Part shown: positions 8,832-16,996 of the stretch, in pieces
Numbering within the stretch: position 1 is the first letter of the stretch
Layout: each line of letters starts with the position of its first letter
DNA from: Sphingopyxis macrogoltabida
GTDB taxonomy: Bacteria > Pseudomonadota > Alphaproteobacteria > Sphingomonadales > Sphingomonadaceae
Length of the DNA: 57,500 nucleotides
Direction: 5' to 3'
Assembly: GCF_001314325.1 (NCBI RefSeq)
Contig: NZ_CP009429.1
Span: 1 to 57,500 of the forward strand
Notes under the pieces: generated by a model
Seen by the model: only the letters and a program-made list of their open reading frames with translations
Databases searched by the model: none
Told to the model about the DNA's origin: nothing
Made by a program: the position numbers and the translations under genes

Positions 8832-9965
8832 CTAAAGAAAAGCGCGCATCAATATGCCGCGATAGATGGCGGTCAGCGTGTGGAGGTCATCGACGGCGAC
8901 CGCCTCGTCGAGCTTGTGCATCGTCGCATTGGTCAGCCCGAATTCGACCACCGGGCACAGCGCCGACAGGAAGCGCGCGTCCGATGTGCCGCCCGTCGTC
9001 GAAAATTCGGGCTGTATGTCGGTCTCGGCATGGATAGCCTCGGCGACCAGCGCCGACAGGTCGCCCGGCGGGGTCAGGAAAGCCTCGCCTGAAATCTTGC
9101 CGAGGACCTTCGCATTCGGTTCGACCGCATGCGCGATGCGTTCGATCATCGCGACCAGATCGGCGCCCCGGTGCTGGTCGTTGAAGCGGATCGACAGCCG
9201 CGCGCGCGCCGACGCCGGAATGACGTTGGTCGCGCCGTTGCCGACCTCGATATCGGTGAATTCGATGTTCGACGGCTGGAACCAGTCGTTGCCCTCGTCG
9301 AGTACGACCGCGTCGATTGCTGCTGCGATCCTGACCAGCTTGGGGATCGGATTGTCGGCGAGGTGAGGATAGGCGACATGGCCCTGCGTTCCGGGCACGT
9401 CGATCCAGATGTTGACCGACCCGCGCCGCCCGATCTTCACCATGTCGCCGAGCCGGTTGACCGAGGTCGGCTCGCCAACGACGATCATGTCGGGGCGGAC
9501 GCCGCGCCCCTCCATATGCTCCATCAGCGCCCGGGTGCCGAAGATTGCCGGGCCTTCCTCATCGCCGGTGATGATCAGGCTGATCGTGCCTGCTTCGACC
9601 GGCGTCGCGGCGGCAGCGGCCACGAAGGCGGCGATCGAACCCTTCATGTCGACCGCGCCGCGGCCGTAGAGCAGGTCGCCGCGGACCTCGGGAACGAAGG
9701 CGTCGCCGGTCCAGCCGACGCCCGGCGGCACGACGTCGAGATGCCCGGCAAAGCCGAAATGCTTCGGACCCTTGCCGGCGCGCACCGCGAGCAGATTCTC
9801 GACCGGCCCGTCGGGCTCGATGCCGTCGATGAAGCGTTCGACGGTGAAACCGAGCGATACCAGCGCCGCCTCGAGTACGTCGAATACCGCGCCGGTGGCG
9901 GGGGTGACGCTGGGCGCGGCGATCAGGGCTTGTGCCAGTTGGACGGGGTCGATGCCTTGGGTCAT
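8832..9965 (-). CDS. dapE: Succinyl-diaminopimelate desuccinylase
   Basis: This M20-family zinc hydrolase removes succinate from N-succinyl-LL-diaminopimelate in lysine and peptidoglycan precursor synthesis. The 377-residue length is standard. Metal and catalytic residues are visible: GHLDVVPPG (His75, Asp77), GRGAVDMKG (Asp106) and TGDEEGPA (Glu136/Glu137). The TSTTGGTSDAR-like segment near the C-terminus, here 'STTGGTSDARF', fits DapE and separates it from other M20 peptidases. It appears to be a single-gene unit. Confidence 0.95.
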   Translation of the reverse strand: MTQGIDPVQLAQALIAAPSVTPATGAVFDVLEAALVSLGFTVERFIDGIEPDGPVENLLAVRAGKGPKHFGFAGHLDVVPPGVGWTGDAFVPEVRGDLLYGRGAVDMKGSIAAFVAAAAATPVEAGTISLIITGDEEGPAIFGTRALMEHMEGRGVRPDMIVVGEPTSVNRLGDMVKIGRRGSVNIWIDVPGTQGHVAYPHLADNPIPKLVRIAAAIDAVVLDEGNDWFQPSNIEFTDIEVGNGATNVIPASARARLSIRFNDQHRGADLVAMIERIAHAVEPNAKVLGKISGEAFLTPPGDLSALVAEAIHAETDIQPEFSTTGGTSDARFLSALCPVVEFGLTNATMHKLDEAVAVDDLHTLTAIYRGILMRAFL

Positions 9966-10061
9966 GCCGCTCCCTTACGCCCTGCACCGGTCGTAAGTCG
10001 AGGCTTTGCATCGCGGCGCGATTATGCGAAACAAAGGAAGAACAAATGCCAGAGGACTGCC

Positions 10062-10529
10062 ATGCCCAAGCTCGATCTCGATGCCATCCCGCAGACCAAC
10101 GCGACCGGCTATCCGGCGCCCTACAGCGAACGCGTGCAGGGGCGCTGGTACCGCCGCCTCGCCCCGGTGACCGGGCTCGACGATTTCGCCGCCAGCCATG
10201 TGGTGCTCAAACCCGGCGCCTGGTCGTCGCAGCGCCACTGGCACGCCGGCGAGGACGAGATGCTGGTGATGATCGCCGGCGAGGCGGTGCTGGTCGAGGA
10301 CGAGGGCCGCTGGCCGATGCGGCCCGGCGATATCGCGGTGTGGCCGAAGGGCAGCACCAACGGCCATCACCTGATCAACGAATCGGATGCCGACTGTGTG
10401 TTCGTCGCGCTGGGCGGCGGCAAGAAGCACGACACCGGCGGCGGCTATTCGGACATCGACATGCTGTTCACGCCCGATGGCTATTTCCACAAGGACGGCA
10501 CGCCCTATCCGACAGCGCGGCTTCCGTGA
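10062..10529 (+). CDS. Cupin-domain protein
   Basis: This is a 155-residue single-domain cupin. The first cupin motif contains SSQRHWHAGEDEMLVMIAGE, with two histidines and a glutamate likely to bind metal. The second motif includes PGDIAVWPKGSTNGHHLIN. ATG at 10062 was chosen because AGAGG lies 6 nt upstream and the protein MPKLDLDAIPQTN matches the usual start of such cupins. The substrate is unknown. A cytoplasmic location is inferred from the absence of a signal peptide. Confidence 0.88.
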   Translation: MPKLDLDAIPQTNATGYPAPYSERVQGRWYRRLAPVTGLDDFAASHVVLKPGAWSSQRHWHAGEDEMLVMIAGEAVLVEDEGRWPMRPGDIAVWPKGSTNGHHLINESDADCVFVALGGGKKHDTGGGYSDIDMLFTPDGYFHKDGTPYPTARLP

Positions 10530-10535
10530 GCGGCG

Positions 10536-11180
10536 CTAAAGGATCTGGAAACTCAGCAGGGTGAACCGGGCGGGAGCGGTGGCGAAGACGCCATGTCCCC
10601 GCCGTCCCGACGACCCGAATACCAGGCCGATGCGATCGATATCGGCCAACGCATCGTCGATCGCTCCGGGCGCGGATGCCGGCTTGCGTCCGTTGACCGA
10701 CGTCCAGTTCGGGTCGTCGAACCGGATGCTGACCTCCTGCTCGCCGGGTGCGATCCGGCGAACCGTGGCGGACGGCGCGTACCAGCGATAATATTGGAAA
10801 CTACCTTGTCCATTCCAATTGTCGCCGCGCCGCTGGAAATAGACCGAGACGGTTGCGGGGACGTCGGGCGTCTCCTGCGGCACGAAGCGCGTGTCCGGCG
10901 CGGCATCGACCCGGTAGCGCACGACGATGCGCGATTTGCCGGCGATCGGCCCCGGCCGGAAGGTGACATAATGGACATGCCCCGCCGCGGCATCGGGTGC
11001 GGGAAAATCAAAGGACCAGCCATTGTGCGCCGGTTCCGGATTGCGCGGCATGCCCTGCGAATAATTTTTGCCCCGGATGACCGGGCCGATTTCCCAATGC
11101 CGAGCGGGCGGCGACGCCGCGCAGGCGGCGGTAGTCAGGGTCGCGGCGACGACCGCGGAGGCGAATATCTTGCTGTACAT
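10536..11180 (-). CDS. Secreted or lipid-anchored hypothetical protein
   Basis: I do not recognise this 214-residue protein. It begins MYSKIFASAVVAATLTTAAC, a signal peptide ending in a possible lipobox (TTAAC), so export is likely. The mature part reads as a beta-rich domain with aromatic strands such as WSFDFPAPDAAAGHVHYVTF and VSVYFQRRGDNWNGQGSFQY, then a conserved-looking 'VSIRFDDPNWTSVNG' segment. This suggests a carbohydrate-binding-like sandwich, but that is only an impression. It converges on the cupin gene with a 6-nt gap. Confidence 0.7.
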   Translation of the reverse strand: MYSKIFASAVVAATLTTAACAASPPARHWEIGPVIRGKNYSQGMPRNPEPAHNGWSFDFPAPDAAAGHVHYVTFRPGPIAGKSRIVVRYRVDAAPDTRFVPQETPDVPATVSVYFQRRGDNWNGQGSFQYYRWYAPSATVRRIAPGEQEVSIRFDDPNWTSVNGRKPASAPGAIDDALADIDRIGLVFGSSGRRGHGVFATAPARFTLLSFQIL

Positions 11181-11253
11181 GCAGCGGAAATAGCACCGTG
11201 GCGGCTACCTGTCCTGAACGGAGCATTCAGCCGCGGTTGGTTCGGAATCGAAT

Positions 11254-11925
11254 CTAACCCTCGACCGGCCCCTCGAACTTCTCGATCACCCAGTCTTCGG
11301 CCTGCGCGCCGCCGATCCATTCCTGCATGTGCGGGTGGCTGATCACCGCCTGGCAATAGGGCAGGGCAAAGCGCGGCAGCGGGATCGAGTAGGTGACGAA
11401 CCGCGTGACCACCGGCGCGAACATGATGTCGGCCGCCGACCATTCGCCGAACAGAAAATCGCCTTCGCCGCCGAAGCGGGCGCGGGCCTCGGCCCAGATC
11501 TGGAGGATGCGGATGACGTCAGCCTGCACCTCGGGCAGCAGTTCGGCCGCCGGATAGATGCGGCGGATGTTCATGCTGTGGTTGCGACGCAGCGCGGCGA
11601 AGCTCGAATGCATTTCGGCGGCCATCGACCGTGCCATCGCGCGCGCCGCCATGTCGTCGGGCCAGTATCCGCGCGTGCCGCCGGTCTTTTCGTTCAGATA
11701 GTCGATGATCGCGAGGCTATCCCAGACGACGATGTCGTCGCCGTCCCACAGGATCGGGACCTTGCCGCCCGACGGCGCGAATTCGTCGCCCTCGCGCCGG
11801 TTCGACCATTCCTCGTCATAAAGCGGGACGGTGACTTCCTCGAACGGCAGGCCGCTATGCCTGGCGGCGAGCCAGCCGCGCAGGCTCCAGCTCGAATAGG
11901 CCTTGTTGCCGAGGAAGAGTTTCAT
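11254..11925 (-). CDS. Glutathione S-transferase family protein
   Basis: This 223-residue protein has the two-domain GST layout. The N-terminal thioredoxin-like domain (MKLFLGNKAYSSWSLRGWLA, then GKVPIL with its cis-proline, then WDSLAIIDYLNE) would bind glutathione. The C-terminal helical domain runs from about residue 85. The 'NKAYSSWSLRGWL' start is typical of a subgroup found in proteobacteria. It lies downstream of engB on the same strand with a hairpin between them. The substrate is unknown. Confidence 0.9.
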   Translation of the reverse strand: MKLFLGNKAYSSWSLRGWLAARHSGLPFEEVTVPLYDEEWSNRREGDEFAPSGGKVPILWDGDDIVVWDSLAIIDYLNEKTGGTRGYWPDDMAARAMARSMAAEMHSSFAALRRNHSMNIRRIYPAAELLPEVQADVIRILQIWAEARARFGGEGDFLFGEWSAADIMFAPVVTRFVTYSIPLPRFALPYCQAVISHPHMQEWIGGAQAEDWVIEKFEGPVEG

Positions 11926-11937
11926 GCGTTGTCCTTT

Positions 11938-11964
11938 GCTCCCTCCCGCTTGCGGGAGCGGAGC
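11938..11964. terminator. Hairpin between engB and the GST gene
   Basis: An inner stem CTCCCGC/GCGGGAG (11943-11949 with 11952-11958) is flanked by an outer GCTCC/GGAGC pair. There is no long T-tract, so termination activity is uncertain. It may instead be a single REP-like hairpin. Confidence 0.4.
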
Positions 11965-11971
11965 GCGTCCG

Positions 11972-12616
11972 TCAACTTTCGACCGCTTCCAGCACTGCGG
12001 TGCGCAGCTCGGCGATCCCCATGCCCTTTTCGCTGCTCGTCGCGATCACCTGCGGATGCGCCGCCGGATGCTTGCGCGCTTCGGCCTCGGTCGCGGCCTG
12101 CACCGCGGCAAGGTCGCTCGCCTTCACCTTGTCGGTCTTGGTGAGCACGAGCCGGTAGCTGACCGCCGCGAGGTCGAGCATTTCGAGCACCTCGCGGTCG
12201 ACATCCTTGATGCCGTGACGGCTGTCGATCAGCACAAGGGTGCGTTTCAGCACCGCGCGGCCGCGGAGGTAGTCGTTGACGAGGAAGCGCCACTTTTTGA
12301 CGACATCCTTCGGCGCCTTCGCAAAGCCATAGCCCGGCATGTCGACGAGGCGGAACACCAGAGGCGATCCGACGTCGAAATAGTTGAGCTCCTGCGTCCG
12401 CCCCGGCGTCACCGACGTGCGCGCGAGCCCGTTGCGGTTGGTCAGCGCGTTGAGCAGCGACGATTTGCCGACGTTCGAGCGGCCGGCAAAGGCGATCTCG
12501 GGCACGCCGGGCGCGGGCAGGTGCTGCAGCGCCGGTGCCGATTTCAGGAAGGCAATCGGCCCCGCAAACAGCTTCCGCGCGCGTTCGGTCAGAAGGGGGT
12601 CGTCACTATCCATCAT
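11972..12616 (-). CDS. engB: Ribosome-biogenesis GTPase EngB (YihA/YsxC)
   Basis: This essential GTPase assists assembly of the large ribosomal subunit. The protein of about 214 residues shows G1 (GRSNVGKSS), the G2-type region SVTPGRTQ, G3 (DMPGYGFA) and G4 (TKTDK). The start was set at ATGATG (12616/12613). An upstream in-frame extension encodes WIPAFAGMT, which is translated repeat DNA and not protein. The repeat itself supplies the GGGGA ribosome site 5 nt before the first ATG. It follows yidC on the same strand. Confidence 0.95.
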   Translation of the reverse strand: MMDSDDPLLTERARKLFAGPIAFLKSAPALQHLPAPGVPEIAFAGRSNVGKSSLLNALTNRNGLARTSVTPGRTQELNYFDVGSPLVFRLVDMPGYGFAKAPKDVVKKWRFLVNDYLRGRAVLKRTLVLIDSRHGIKDVDREVLEMLDLAAVSYRLVLTKTDKVKASDLAAVQAATEAEARKHPAAHPQVIATSSEKGMGIAELRTAVLEAVES

Positions 12617-12705
12617 TGTCATCCCCGCGAAAGCGGGGATCCAGCGTGCTGCCGCCGAAGTCTCCGCTTTCACGCTCTGGGTTCCCGCTTTCGCGGGAAT
12701 GACAA
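12617..12705. repeat. Paired REP-like inverted repeat between yidC and engB
   Basis: Two arms, about 12617-12647 and 12671-12705, are imperfect inverted copies. Each arm also folds on itself, for example CCCCGCGAAAGCGGGG at 12623-12638. When read as protein the arms give [13 protein letters not shown] peptides, the usual mark of this widespread bacterial repeat type. The element separates yidC from engB and provides the engB ribosome site. Confidence 0.85.
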
Positions 12706-12721
12706 GAAAAGGTGCGAATCG

Positions 12722-14479
12722 TCACTTCGCTATCGCTGTCTTCAGCTCGGGGAACTTGCGGTACATCCACTGCTGCTGCGCAATCGACAGGCAGTTGTTG
12801 GTGATCCAGTAGAGCAGCAGCCCCGCCGCGAACGGCGCCATGATGAACATGAACATCCACGGCATGATCTTGAACACCTGCTGCTGCACCGGATCGGTCG
12901 ACTGCGGGTTCAGGCGGAACTGCAGCCACATGGTGATACCGAGGATCAGCGCGAGGATGCCGATGCTGAGCAGCGACGGCGGCGTGAACGGCAAAAGGCC
13001 GAACAGGTTCAGGATATGCAGCGGATCGGGCGCCGACAGATCCTTGATCCACAGGATGAACGGCTGGTGGCGCATTTCGATCGTCAGCATCAGCACCTTG
13101 TACAGCGCATAGAAGATCGGGATCTGCAGCACGATCGGCAGACAGCCGGCGAGCGGATTGATCTTCTCGTCCTTGTAGAGCTTCATCAACTCCTGCTGCA
13201 TCTTCGGCTTGTCGTCCTTGTACCGTTCCTGCAGCGCCTTCATCTTCGGCTGGACGAGGCGCATCTGCGCCATCGAACCGAACTGGCGCTGCGCGATCGG
13301 GAACATCAGGGTGCGGATGATCAGTGTCAGGATCATGATCGCGACACCGAAATTGCCGACCTGGCGGAACAGCCAGTCGAGCAGTTTGAAGATCGGCACC
13401 TCGAAAAATTCGAACCAGCCCCAGTCGATCGCGTTCGACAGGCGCGTGATGCCCTGGTCGTCCTGATATTTCGACAGGATGCTGACTTCCTTCGCGCCGG
13501 CGAAAATGCGGCTGTTCGTCGTCACCTGCGTGCCCGGTGCAACCTGGCGGAAATCGCGCGCGAAGAGGGTCTGGTAATTGTTCGCCGCGGGCGAACTGAT
13601 CGCGGCGGTGACGCGCTCGCCCTTTGCCGGGACGATCGCGGCGAGCCAATATTTATCGGTGAAGCCGAGCCAGCCCGCCGAATTATAGCGGACGGCGCGA
13701 TTCGGCGCTTCTTCGACATCGTCATAATCGACGTCGAACACCGACTTGCCGCCAAGGTAGCCGGTCGGGCCGATGTGGATCGTCCAGCTATCCTTCTCGT
13801 GCGGATCGGTCGGCTTGCCGAGGCGGTCGATCAGCGCAAAGCTGCTGGCGCTGATCGGCGCGGTTCCGGTGTTGGCGATCGTCTGCTTCGCGGTGATCAG
13901 ATAATTGGCGTCGATGCTATATTCGATGCGGAAGGTCTGGCCGGCGCCATTGGCCCAGCTCAGCGTGACCGGCGTCGTCGGGGTCAGCTTGGCGCCCGTG
14001 GCGGTCCAGACGGTGTTGGGCCCCGGCACCTGCACGCCCTGTGCCGACCAGCCGATGCTGGCGAAATAGGCGGCTGCGGTGCCGCCGGGTGCGAACAGGC
14101 GGACCGGCGGCGAATCCTTCTGGATCGTCTGGCGATATTTGGTGAGCGTGATGTCGTCGATGCGCGCGCCGACAAGGTTGATCGAGCCCGACAGCGCCGG
14201 GGTCTCGATCGGGATGCGCTGTCCTTCGCGGAGCACCGTCTCGATCGGGCGGATCGCGGCGGGCGCCGACGCGGCGGCAGGGGCGCCCGGGGTCGGCAGC
14301 GCCGACGGCTGGCCCTGCGCCGCCGGGGTGGCGGCGGGCGCGCCGCCCGTGCCCGCGACGGTCTTCGTCACGTCGGGCTTGGCGGGCGTCGGGAAGAATT
14401 TCTCGGCGACGAAGTTCCAGCCCAGGAGGATGGCCACCGACAACAGGATTGCCGCGATCAGGTTACGTTTGTCGTCCAC
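12722..14479 (-). CDS. yidC: Membrane protein insertase YidC
   Basis: YidC inserts and folds inner-membrane proteins, alone or with Sec. The 585-residue length suits a Gram-negative YidC. It has an N-terminal anchor (DDKRNLIAAILLSVAILLGW), a proline- and alanine-rich linker, a large periplasmic beta domain and the C-terminal core with five membrane segments, including 'NPLAGCLPIVLQIPIFYALYKV'. GTG at 14479 was chosen because it gives the conserved M-DDKRN start; longer in-frame extensions run into the yidD-side spacer. It is the fourth gene of rpmH-rnpA-yidD-yidC-engB. Confidence 0.95.
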   Translation of the reverse strand: MDDKRNLIAAILLSVAILLGWNFVAEKFFPTPAKPDVTKTVAGTGGAPAATPAAQGQPSALPTPGAPAAASAPAAIRPIETVLREGQRIPIETPALSGSINLVGARIDDITLTKYRQTIQKDSPPVRLFAPGGTAAAYFASIGWSAQGVQVPGPNTVWTATGAKLTPTTPVTLSWANGAGQTFRIEYSIDANYLITAKQTIANTGTAPISASSFALIDRLGKPTDPHEKDSWTIHIGPTGYLGGKSVFDVDYDDVEEAPNRAVRYNSAGWLGFTDKYWLAAIVPAKGERVTAAISSPAANNYQTLFARDFRQVAPGTQVTTNSRIFAGAKEVSILSKYQDDQGITRLSNAIDWGWFEFFEVPIFKLLDWLFRQVGNFGVAIMILTLIIRTLMFPIAQRQFGSMAQMRLVQPKMKALQERYKDDKPKMQQELMKLYKDEKINPLAGCLPIVLQIPIFYALYKVLMLTIEMRHQPFILWIKDLSAPDPLHILNLFGLLPFTPPSLLSIGILALILGITMWLQFRLNPQSTDPVQQQVFKIMPWMFMFIMAPFAAGLLLYWITNNCLSIAQQQWMYRKFPELKTAIAK

Positions 14480-14520
14480 GCTCGTTGGTCTCTCTTCGTC
14501 TCGATGTCGGGATAGATTTA

Positions 14521-14733
14521 TTACGGCACCGGGTCGTAACCGTGCCCGCCCCATGGATGGCAGCGCAATAGCCGCTTTGTCGCCATCCAGCCACCCTTGA
14601 TCGCACCATGGCGTTTCAGCGCGACGATCGCATATTCGCTGCACGATGGCGCATAACGGCACGTCGGCGGCAGGATACGCGACGGGCCAAGCTGCCAGCC
14701 GCGCGCGATCAGGATGAGCAGCTTCGCGATCAT
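14521..14733 (-). CDS. yidD: Membrane-protein insertion efficiency factor YidD
   Basis: This 70-residue protein has the family motif RYAPSCSEYA (about 26-35), a hydrophobic amphipathic N-terminus (MIAKLLILIARGWQ) and the HPWGGHGYDPVP end. YidD aids YidC-dependent insertion at the inner membrane. Its ATG overlaps the rnpA stop as ATGA, so the two are translationally coupled. Confidence 0.95.
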   Translation of the reverse strand: MIAKLLILIARGWQLGPSRILPPTCRYAPSCSEYAIVALKRHGAIKGGWMATKRLLRCHPWGGHGYDPVP

Positions 14734-15077
14734 GGCGCCTTTGTCGCCAGCTTCTTTGCGGCGCGCGCTAGCGCCGAATCGAGCTGCTCGCCCAGCTCGG
14801 CAAAGACGATGTCGTTGCCGCCCGGTCGGCCGATCAGCACATGATCGGCGCCGGCGATGCCCGATTCGGGCAGCGCGGCGCGGCAGAGCGCGCGCAGCCG
14901 GCGCTTCATCCGGTTGCGCGTGACGGCGTTGCCGACCTTCTTGCTGACGGTGTAGCCGATGCCCCGCGCGTCATCGCCGTCGCCGCGCGGGCGGACGAGC
15001 AGGACGAAGCCGGGCATAGGAAAGCGAAGGCCGCGGTTCGCGGCCAGAAATTCGCTACGTTTTGAAAGCGTTCGCAC
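14730..15077 (-). CDS. rnpA: Ribonuclease P protein component
   Basis: RnpA is the protein subunit of RNase P, which matures tRNA 5' ends. The roughly 115-residue, very basic protein has the signature RNRMKRRLRAL and begins with 'RTLSKRSEFLAANRG', the usual substrate-binding N-terminus. GTG at 15077 was chosen because it directly precedes this conserved segment and starts 30 nt after the rpmH stop; no strong Shine-Dalgarno is visible. The stop overlaps the yidD start. Confidence 0.92.
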   Translation of the reverse strand: MRTLSKRSEFLAANRGLRFPMPGFVLLVRPRGDGDDARGIGYTVSKKVGNAVTRNRMKRRLRALCRAALPESGIAGADHVLIGRPGGNDIVFAELGEQLDSALARAAKKLATKAP

Positions 15078-15106
15078 CAGCGGAACTGGCGCAGAAGCGT
15101 CAGCGA

Positions 15107-15241
15107 TCAGGCCGACAGCTTCTTGCGGCCCTGCGCGCGGCGGTTGGCGAGAACCTTGCGGCCGCCGACAGTCGCCTTGCGGGCGCGGAAACCGTGACGG
15201 CGCTTGCGCACGAGGCGGCTCGGTTGATAGGTGCGCTTCAT
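15107..15241 (-). CDS. rpmH: 50S ribosomal protein L34
   Basis: This 44-residue protein starts [18 protein letters not shown] and ends GRKKLSA, which is diagnostic of L34. The length is exactly that of the bacterial family. It is the first gene of the rpmH-rnpA-yidD-yidC run, with a good promoter about 80-100 nt upstream. Confidence 0.97.
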   Translation of the reverse strand: MKRTYQPSRLVRKRRHGFRARKATVGGRKVLANRRAQGRKKLSA

Positions 15242-15283
15242 CGCGGTATCCCCAAATTCTCTTTAAAGGCTCTAACAGAAAAG

Positions 15284-15304
15284 GGCCGCCAAACGTGGGC
15301 GGCC
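15284..15304 (-). promoter_or_regulatory. Terminator-like hairpin in the rpmH leader
   Basis: On the minus strand GGCCGCC pairs with GGCGGCC around a 7-nt loop, followed by CTTTTCT. Given the predicted promoter at 15318-15346, it would sit close to the 5' end of the rpmH transcript. It could end read-through from the PGPGW gene, protect the 5' end, or attenuate rpmH. Which one is not shown by the sequence. Confidence 0.5.
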
Positions 15305-15317
15305 ACCGATGGAGGCG

Positions 15318-15346
15318 CGGATAAGCGAGAGTCGGCGCAAAGTCAA
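15318..15346 (-). promoter_or_regulatory. Predicted rpmH promoter
   Basis: Reading the minus strand, TTGACT (15346-15341) and TATCCG (15323-15318) are 17 nt apart. The -35 box contains the TGA stop codon of the upstream PGPGW gene, so the promoter is packed against that gene. Confidence 0.65.
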
Positions 15347-15654
15347 TCGTCATCCATGACGCTTTCGAGCCGCGCCCGTGCTCGCCGCCGCGCGGCGCTG
15401 ACCCGGCGCATCACCCGGTCGGCCCAGTCGCCGTAGCGCGGATGGCGCCATTTGAAGCGGACATAGACGCGCTTCGCCCAGGCGCTGTTCTGCAAGCACA
15501 GCATCAACCCCACGGGAAAGACGATCAGGAAGCCGGGGCCCGGCAGCGGCCCGATGATCACCGCGACGATCATCAGCAGCACGCCAAGGCAGAAGAGCCC
15601 CGAACGCACCTGCGCATTCGACCGCATCCGCTGATAGAGGCTTCGTTTCGCCAT
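15343..15654 (-). CDS. PGPGW-type transmembrane protein
   Basis: This is a 103-residue membrane protein. One hydrophobic region (RSGLFCLGVLLMIVAVIIG) leads into GPLPGPGFLIVFPVGLML, which matches the PGPGW family pattern with phenylalanine in place of the tryptophan. The C-terminus is strongly basic (RVSAARRRARARL) and likely cytoplasmic. The family function is unknown. It lies immediately upstream of rpmH on the same strand. Confidence 0.8.
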   Translation of the reverse strand: MAKRSLYQRMRSNAQVRSGLFCLGVLLMIVAVIIGPLPGPGFLIVFPVGLMLCLQNSAWAKRVYVRFKWRHPRYGDWADRVMRRVSAARRRARARLESVMDDD

Positions 15655-15830
15655 AGCGGACGATGTGGGAAAGGCGGCGGCGTGTTACAAGGCTAAAGCA
15701 GTCGGCGCACAACGCCGGTCACTCTTAAGGGCGAGAGTCGTTCTGCTTCGAGGACAGCCTTCAGGCCATCGCAGTTAATCGTCAACGCCGGTTCACGCCG
15801 ATCCGTCAACGCCGCTCACGACCCCGAACT

Positions 15831-15965
15831 CTAGCAGTTTCCTTTGACACCATCCACGCAGTCGCCAGCCGATTCGACGTCCTTACCAGCACCTTCAACG
15901 GTGTTGCAGGCCGACAGAAGCAGCATCGAGCTGCCAATTGCGAAAATTGTCAGAAGCTTCTTCAT
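15831..15965 (-). CDS. Entericidin-type small lipoprotein
   Basis: The 44-residue product starts MKKLLTIFAIGSSMLLLSAC, a signal peptide with lipobox (LLSAC), followed by NTVEGAGKDVESAG. This is the pattern of the entericidin A/B family, small envelope lipoproteins, some linked to stress or autolysis. The ATG at 15965 has GGAG 7 nt upstream; an ATG one codon earlier is also possible. It stands alone with about 175 bp of non-coding DNA downstream, where the 11-mer CGTCAACGCCG occurs twice. Confidence 0.85.
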   Translation of the reverse strand: MKKLLTIFAIGSSMLLLSACNTVEGAGKDVESAGDCVDGVKGNC

Positions 15966-16109
15966 CATCTCTCTCCGACGATGAGGATCGGGCGATCCTC
16001 CATCTGATGCGAACGGCTGCTCGCAACGATTGTTCCGTTGCACCGGCGTCGCGCTAGCCGAAGCGTTCGAAATGACGGTCGGGGAGAAGAAGGGGCGTGG
16101 CGACGCTAT

Positions 16110-16901
16110 TCAGTCGAGCGTCACGAATCGCGCCATATCGTCGCGCGTCAGGTAACGGACGTCGTCGAACGGGGTGCTGTTGGTCAGCGCATAGAATTGG
16201 CGGGCTTTCTCGGGCGCCATGCCCATTTCGCGATAGAGCCCCAGATATTCGGCATGGACCGGATCGTTCGCGGGATAGTCCTTTGCCTCGCGGCCATATT
16301 CGTCGGCCCAGCTATGGACGCCGAATTCGGCGTCGGGGGCGGCGCTGCGTTTCGCGCCGGCAAGCCACAGCTCGACCGCGCCCGACCGCACCGATCCGCC
16401 TGCGGGGACGACGGTTTCGAGCCCGGCGCGGCGGATCGCACGCGCGAGGATCAGATTGGCTTCCTCGTCGAGGCTGCCCGGGCAATCGACCATCTCGATC
16501 CGCCGGATCGTCGGGAAGGCCGCGAGCATCGCCGCGAACTGGCGCGGCGTCGCGCCATCGACATCGCCCGCCATGCGGACGGTCGAACCGTCGATCACCG
16601 CGAAGGGACCGAAATGCGCCTTGGCGTGCCCGAGCGTCGCGAGCGCGGCGCTGGGTGCGTAGCGGCGGGTCGCGCCCCCAAAGGCTTCGACGCCGGCGTC
16701 GCTGGCCAGCGCCTCGTCGTCGAGCAGCGCTTCGTCCTCGTCGATGGTGCTGCCTTCGTCGGCATCCGCATCGTCATAGCTCCACGTCACCGTCGTCGTG
16801 GTGACGGTGAACGCCTGCTGCGCATGCACCGGCGCGAACGCGATCACCGCCGCGAACAGCGCGGCGATCAGCGTGCGGACAATGGCGCTCGGCGAAACCA
16901 T
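16110..16901 (-). CDS. Secreted protein with a ClpP/crotonase-like domain
   Basis: This 263-residue protein carries a signal peptide (VRTLIAALFAAVIAFAPVHAQ). An acidic linker (DDADADEGSTIDEDEALLDDEAL) precedes a domain that looks like the predicted periplasmic ClpP-like family: a 'VRMAGDVDGATPRQFAAML' strand-helix unit, then GGSVRSGAVELWLAGAKR and FGVHSW. The serine of SVRSG and the histidine of VHSW fall where ClpP-fold catalytic residues lie. Protease activity is an inference. It lies downstream of the GST gene on the same strand, but the 95-nt gap suggests a separate unit. Confidence 0.6.
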   Translation of the reverse strand: MVSPSAIVRTLIAALFAAVIAFAPVHAQQAFTVTTTTVTWSYDDADADEGSTIDEDEALLDDEALASDAGVEAFGGATRRYAPSAALATLGHAKAHFGPFAVIDGSTVRMAGDVDGATPRQFAAMLAAFPTIRRIEMVDCPGSLDEEANLILARAIRRAGLETVVPAGGSVRSGAVELWLAGAKRSAAPDAEFGVHSWADEYGREAKDYPANDPVHAEYLGLYREMGMAPEKARQFYALTNSTPFDDVRYLTRDDMARFVTLD

Positions 16902-16996
16902 GAGGCCGCCTTCGCGCGCGCGGGGCTACCAAATGGCAAAGCGGCAATGTCAGCGGCGCGTTAACCGCATTATGGGACGCCGGACGACGGGGCGCT

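Noticed and set aside
12617..12673. N-terminal extension of EngB
   Set aside because: The extra residues include WIPAFAGMT, encoded by the REP-like repeat. The start with a proper ribosome site is at 12616 or 12613.
11903..14515. Long plus-strand open frame opposite engB and yidC
   Set aside because: Same reason: shadow of two recognised genes; it also reads through repeat DNA.
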